Assembly: GCA_019752835.1 (NCBI GenBank)
Contig: JAIELR010000262.1
Location: forward strand, 1-16,311
Origin: Gammaproteobacteria bacterium
GTDB lineage: Bacteria; Pseudomonadota; Gammaproteobacteria; UBA1113
Length of the DNA: 16,311 nucleotides
Direction: 5' to 3'
Notes under the pieces: generated by a model
Told to the model about the DNA's origin: nothing
Seen by the model: the letters and a program-made list of their open reading frames with translations, nothing else
Databases searched by the model: none
Shown: positions 13,753 through 16,311 of the stretch, one piece after another
Layout of the letters: every line of letters starts with the position of its first letter
Numbering within the stretch: the stretch's first letter is position 1
Program-made: the position numbers and the translations under genes

Positions 13753-14988
13753 GTGCCTAATAATCTAAGATTCAATCGGGACAATAATAATGCATCTGAT
13801 GCATTTAAGAGTCATTCTGTTACTAATTCTGAACAATTTTTAAGAGACGAAACTGATATGAGTAATGACGAGGATAAGAATATTTTAGCTGACAACCTTT
13901 CCCATCATAATCCTATTATTAGAGTAAATTCACCCAAAGAATCCAGTTCAGACACAAATAACGTCTCTTATGATTCTTCATATGGCAATTCTATTGCTAA
14001 AATAGATTCACCCCAAAAGTATGAAGTGAATCTTATTAGTTTAGCTGAAAACCTTTCTCCCCCTTGCCCCATTGGTAGAATAAATTTACCAACAGCGTAC
14101 TTTCACGGCGCATTTTTTAAACAAGAGCAAAAAGACGATACTTATAGGAAAATGTGTTTTAAAAATGTGACTAATAAGATGAAACAACAATTTAAAACTG
14201 AACGTGCGCAGTTAACGATCAGTGTTGGGCAGCCGATACATACAAAAAATAATTTGAGAGGAGCGATAGAGCTGCTTAATGATGCATCCTTTCAAGATTG
14301 TATTATAATGGTTGATGATAGTATACAGTGGAGAACGCTGATTATTAATGCGTTAATTAAAGGTGAGTTGAAGCCTGAGATGGTTTCTCTTCAAAAAAAT
14401 CACTATATGAGGAAAGCTATTGATGCTGGAACTGAATGGCTTCGGGAGAGTCAAGAGTGGATTAGTGCCCTTAAGCTCCCCTATAAAATTGTTAGATGGA
14501 AAGATTGGATGGATAGTAACGCTTATGACAGTGCATTAACTGATATGCTCAAAATTTATGATATAACCCCAGCAATTCGCAAAGCTATCGATGATACTGC
14601 AAAAAATTTCCTTTCTAGGAAAATAACAAATGATCATCCACTCTATGAACTTTGTAAAACCTTATGCATCGATTATTTAATAGAAGAGTGTGCTGTTATG
14701 AAACACTTTTGGCCTACTCTCGGTGCTCACAGAGAAATGTATCCAAATGATCGAACTGCTGCAATGGCAACAACTCATGAATTAGAGATTAAACCATTAC
14801 ATCCTGATCTGCTGCACGCTTTGACTTATCGAACAAAGGGATCAGGTAAAAAAAATGTACCGCTGGACAAGCAAAAAGAACGAAATAGCAACTTATTAAA
14901 TGATCTTCCAGATTTTGAGACCTGGTTGTCTGATGCTATTCAGGGAAATTATTTTGAGAAAAAAGCTGAGTATTCAGGCCCCAGCTAA
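13753..14988 (+). CDS. Putative tRNA-dependent cyclodipeptide synthase (CDPS, XYP-like) with N-terminal extension
   Basis: A 411-residue protein. Residues about 150-355 read as a CDPS, a Rossmann-fold enzyme that joins two aminoacyl-tRNAs into a cyclic dipeptide. Visible family features: TISVGQPIH with candidate nucleophile Ser157, a VDDSIQWRTL strand-helix (187-196), AIDAGTEWL (222-230) with PYKIVRWKDWM (243-253), Tyr308 and Glu312 in DYLIEE (YxxxE), and Tyr330-Pro331. The order and spacing match AlbC Ser37, Tyr178, Glu182 and 202-203; Tyr-Pro at the last site points to the XYP subfamily. Residues 1-130 are a polar, probably disordered extension with repeats, not part of typical CDPSs (about 220-240 residues). 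GTG 13753 has GAGGA 6 bases upstream; no in-frame ATG competes. The kinase starts 21 bp after the stop. Product amino acids are not predictable here. Confidence 0.75.
   Translation: MPNNLRFNRDNNNASDAFKSHSVTNSEQFLRDETDMSNDEDKNILADNLSHHNPIIRVNSPKESSSDTNNVSYDSSYGNSIAKIDSPQKYEVNLISLAENLSPPCPIGRINLPTAYFHGAFFKQEQKDDTYRKMCFKNVTNKMKQQFKTERAQLTISVGQPIHTKNNLRGAIELLNDASFQDCIIMVDDSIQWRTLIINALIKGELKPEMVSLQKNHYMRKAIDAGTEWLRESQEWISALKLPYKIVRWKDWMDSNAYDSALTDMLKIYDITPAIRKAIDDTAKNFLSRKITNDHPLYELCKTLCIDYLIEECAVMKHFWPTLGAHREMYPNDRTAAMATTHELEIKPLHPDLLHALTYRTKGSGKKNVPLDKQKERNSNLLNDLPDFETWLSDAIQGNYFEKKAEYSGPS
13885..14091 (+). repeat. Direct repeat within the N-terminal extension of the CDPS gene (period 26 codons)
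   Basis: TTAGCTGA starts two copies of about 51 bp at 13885-13935 and 14041-14091, offset by 156 bases (52 codons). They encode LADNLS...PIIRVNSP and LAENLS...PIGRINLP. Halfway between them a degenerate third unit encodes SIAKIDSP, so the protein motif recurs every 26 residues (54-61, 80-87, 106-113). The bases as well as the residues are conserved, which points to internal duplication. Confidence 0.75.
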
Positions 14989-15009
14989 AAAATAGGAGCA
15001 GCAAAAAGT

Positions 15010-16212
15010 ATGTCTCATGAGCTAACAGATACCTTAATTCTCCAGAACATCGCAAAGTATATGCTGGGTCACGTTTATTGGAAGGATGCGCATGGCGTAT
15101 ATTTAGGGTGTAATGACAAACAAGCTCAATCATTGGGGTTTGAAAAAGGAGCTGAAGTCGTCGGTAAAACGGATTTTGAATTACCGTGGCCACCGGAATC
15201 TGCAAGACAATTTCGCGAAAATGATTTACGCATTATGGAGTCTGGTTTGGCTCAGTTGCTTGAAGAAACAGCCTATATTGGCAGAAAAAAAGCCACTGTT
15301 TTAAGCCTAAAAGCACCTATTAAAGATGCGGAGAATGAGGTTTGTGGCGTGTTGGGTATTTCTATTGATATCACGGAAGAGAAAAAAGCACAGCTTCGTG
15401 AAAAAAAAGCGATAGCAATGATGGCAAAGGAGCGCGCCTTAAAACGAGAAGAAAAAAACTCCAAAATGAGTATTGCTACACTTACTAGCAGCATTGCACA
15501 TGATATGCGCAATCCGCTGAGTTCATTGATGATCACGCTTGATTCTGTAAGTGCAGCTAATCAACGGCATTTAAATGGAATTTCAAAAATACAAAACACA
15601 CAGCCAGATTTGATGGTTCAATGTCACGAACATATCAATACCATTGAGAAAATGGTTACAAAAATGAAAAATGAGATTTGGGAGTGTAATAATAGCATTG
15701 CAGCTACGCTGAGAGGGATAGATAATTATTTAAAAGATAAAGTCGATACACAAGATTTCAAAGCGTGTGAGATCGGATCGATGTTAACGGAGCTTTTAGA
15801 AAAATATGCGTTTCCAGAGGGAGGAAAAGAGAAATTATATATTTTAGATATTGAGCATTTTTATTTTGAGGCTATTCCATTACTGTTTTATCGTGTTTTA
15901 ATGAATTTATTGAATAATGCCTATGAACAAATTGAAATAAAAAAAACGGGAAATATCGCTATTCGGTCAAGCTCCAGCAATGGTTTTGGTTATCTTTATA
16001 TAAAGGATACGGCAGGAGGCGTTACGCAAAGCATTATTGCTTCCTTATTCAACGGATATCAAACGACAAAAGAAGGTGGTACAGGTGTTGGCTTAAATTT
16101 TTGTAAACTCACCATGCAAGCCTTTGGTGGTGATATTACTGCGCATTTAGTCGATGAGGAGTTTATTGAATTTGTGTTGAGTATTCCTTTGGTAAAGCAA
16201 AATACAAATTAA
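15010..16212 (+). CDS. Soluble PAS-domain sensor histidine kinase
   Basis: A 400-residue kinase without membrane segments or signal peptide, so a cytoplasmic sensor. Residues about 10-122 form a PAS domain (VYWKDAHGVYLGCND through VLGISIDITEEKK). About 123-152 is a charged coiled-coil linker. The HisKA H box is SIAHDMRNPLSS with phosphoacceptor His164. The HATPase domain has N box MNLLNNAYEQ (about 298-307), G1 DTAGGV (333-338) and G2 GGTGVGLNFCKLTM (356-369). The G2 context FCKLTMxxFGG resembles CqsS/LqsS-type quorum-sensing kinases, which is a resemblance only. No receiver domain is fused and no response regulator is in the window. AGGAG lies 11 bases before ATG 15010, and the CDPS stop is 21 bp upstream, so the two are probably one operon. 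The stop abuts the stop of the convergent gene. Confidence 0.93.
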   Translation: MSHELTDTLILQNIAKYMLGHVYWKDAHGVYLGCNDKQAQSLGFEKGAEVVGKTDFELPWPPESARQFRENDLRIMESGLAQLLEETAYIGRKKATVLSLKAPIKDAENEVCGVLGISIDITEEKKAQLREKKAIAMMAKERALKREEKNSKMSIATLTSSIAHDMRNPLSSLMITLDSVSAANQRHLNGISKIQNTQPDLMVQCHEHINTIEKMVTKMKNEIWECNNSIAATLRGIDNYLKDKVDTQDFKACEIGSMLTELLEKYAFPEGGKEKLYILDIEHFYFEAIPLLFYRVLMNLLNNAYEQIEIKKTGNIAIRSSSSNGFGYLYIKDTAGGVTQSIIASLFNGYQTTKEGGTGVGLNFCKLTMQAFGGDITAHLVDEEFIEFVLSIPLVKQNTN

Positions 16213-16311
16213 TTAATCTGCATATAAAAGATACTTTGCTCGTATTGCCTTAAATTTTTTCAATCCCGGCTCCCAGCTTTTTCTGATTTCAGCTTCAGAT
16301 ACCCCTGCGAT
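16213..16311 (-). CDS. DUF1343/NamZ-like protein, C-terminal fragment (5' end outside window)
   Basis: On the minus strand the last 99 bases encode 32 residues and a TAA stop. They contain AEIRKSWEPGLKKF followed by RAKYLLY. This matches the C-terminus of DUF1343 proteins (NamZ/YbbC, exo-beta-N-acetylmuramidases of peptidoglycan recycling), which end with a conserved tryptophan helix and a (K/R)YLLY tail. The catalytic part lies outside the window. Its stop directly adjoins the stop of the kinase gene, with no room for a terminator between them. Confidence 0.65.
   Translation of the reverse strand: MAGVSEAEIRKSWEPGLKKFKAIRAKYLLYAD

Noticed and set aside
14302..14340. Response-regulator receiver domain in the protein at 13753-14988, suggested by a hydrophobic strand ending in two Asp
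   Set aside because: The phosphoacceptor Asp, the Thr/Ser and the Lys of a receiver are absent in order, and the following motifs fit the CDPS family instead.
1..16311. tRNA, rRNA, CRISPR arrays and insertion sequences
   Set aside because: No tRNA cloverleaf, rRNA stretch, regularly spaced repeats or transposase-like frame was seen.

Overview
The window looks like chromosomal DNA of a gammaproteobacterium, most likely a Legionellales-type organism (Legionella/Coxiella/Berkiella/Rickettsiella neighbourhood). This rests on moderately AT-rich DNA, a PilA-PilB-PilC type IV pilus cluster, gammaproteobacterial AccA and TilS, a stand-alone homogentisate dioxygenase, and a cyclodipeptide synthase of a kind I associate with Rickettsiella and Fluoribacter. 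The placement is inference; no rRNA or other taxonomic marker is present.

Layout. Positions 1-1017 (+) hold the 3' end of a polysaccharide-deacetylase-type gene overlapping a two-domain GNAT acetyltransferase. An isochorismatase-family hydrolase (-) converges on it across an AT-rich hairpin. Positions 1827-2549 (+) hold a HigB/HigA-type toxin-antitoxin pair with a promoter placed so that the toxin mRNA would be leaderless. Positions 2573-6195 (-) hold a pilin, then a 260-bp intergenic stretch packed with inverted repeats, then translationally coupled pilB-pilC. Positions 6310-9380 (-) hold a GT39/ArnT-like membrane glycosyltransferase followed after 4 bp by hmgA, closed by an AT-rich terminator. 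Positions 9497-12941 (+) hold accA overlapping tilS, then a short-form citrate/2-methylcitrate synthase with its own promoter and a strong terminator.

The accessory-looking part is 12976-16212 (+). It begins with a 5'-truncated histidine-kinase remnant. A 444-bp AT-rich non-coding stretch with two clear palindromes follows. Next is a gene with the hallmarks of a tRNA-dependent cyclodipeptide synthase (CDPS), carrying a repeat-bearing N-terminal extension. Last, 21 bp downstream, is an intact soluble PAS-histidine kinase paralogous to the remnant. The window ends in the C-terminus of a DUF1343/NamZ-like gene on the minus strand.

The main point of interest is the CDPS-kinase pair. CDPSs make cyclic dipeptides (diketopiperazines) from aminoacyl-tRNAs. 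A synthase coupled to a sensor kinase whose ATPase G2 region resembles CqsS/LqsS-type quorum-sensing kinases suggests a signal-maker/sensor module. That role is inference. No cognate response regulator or tailoring enzyme is in the window.
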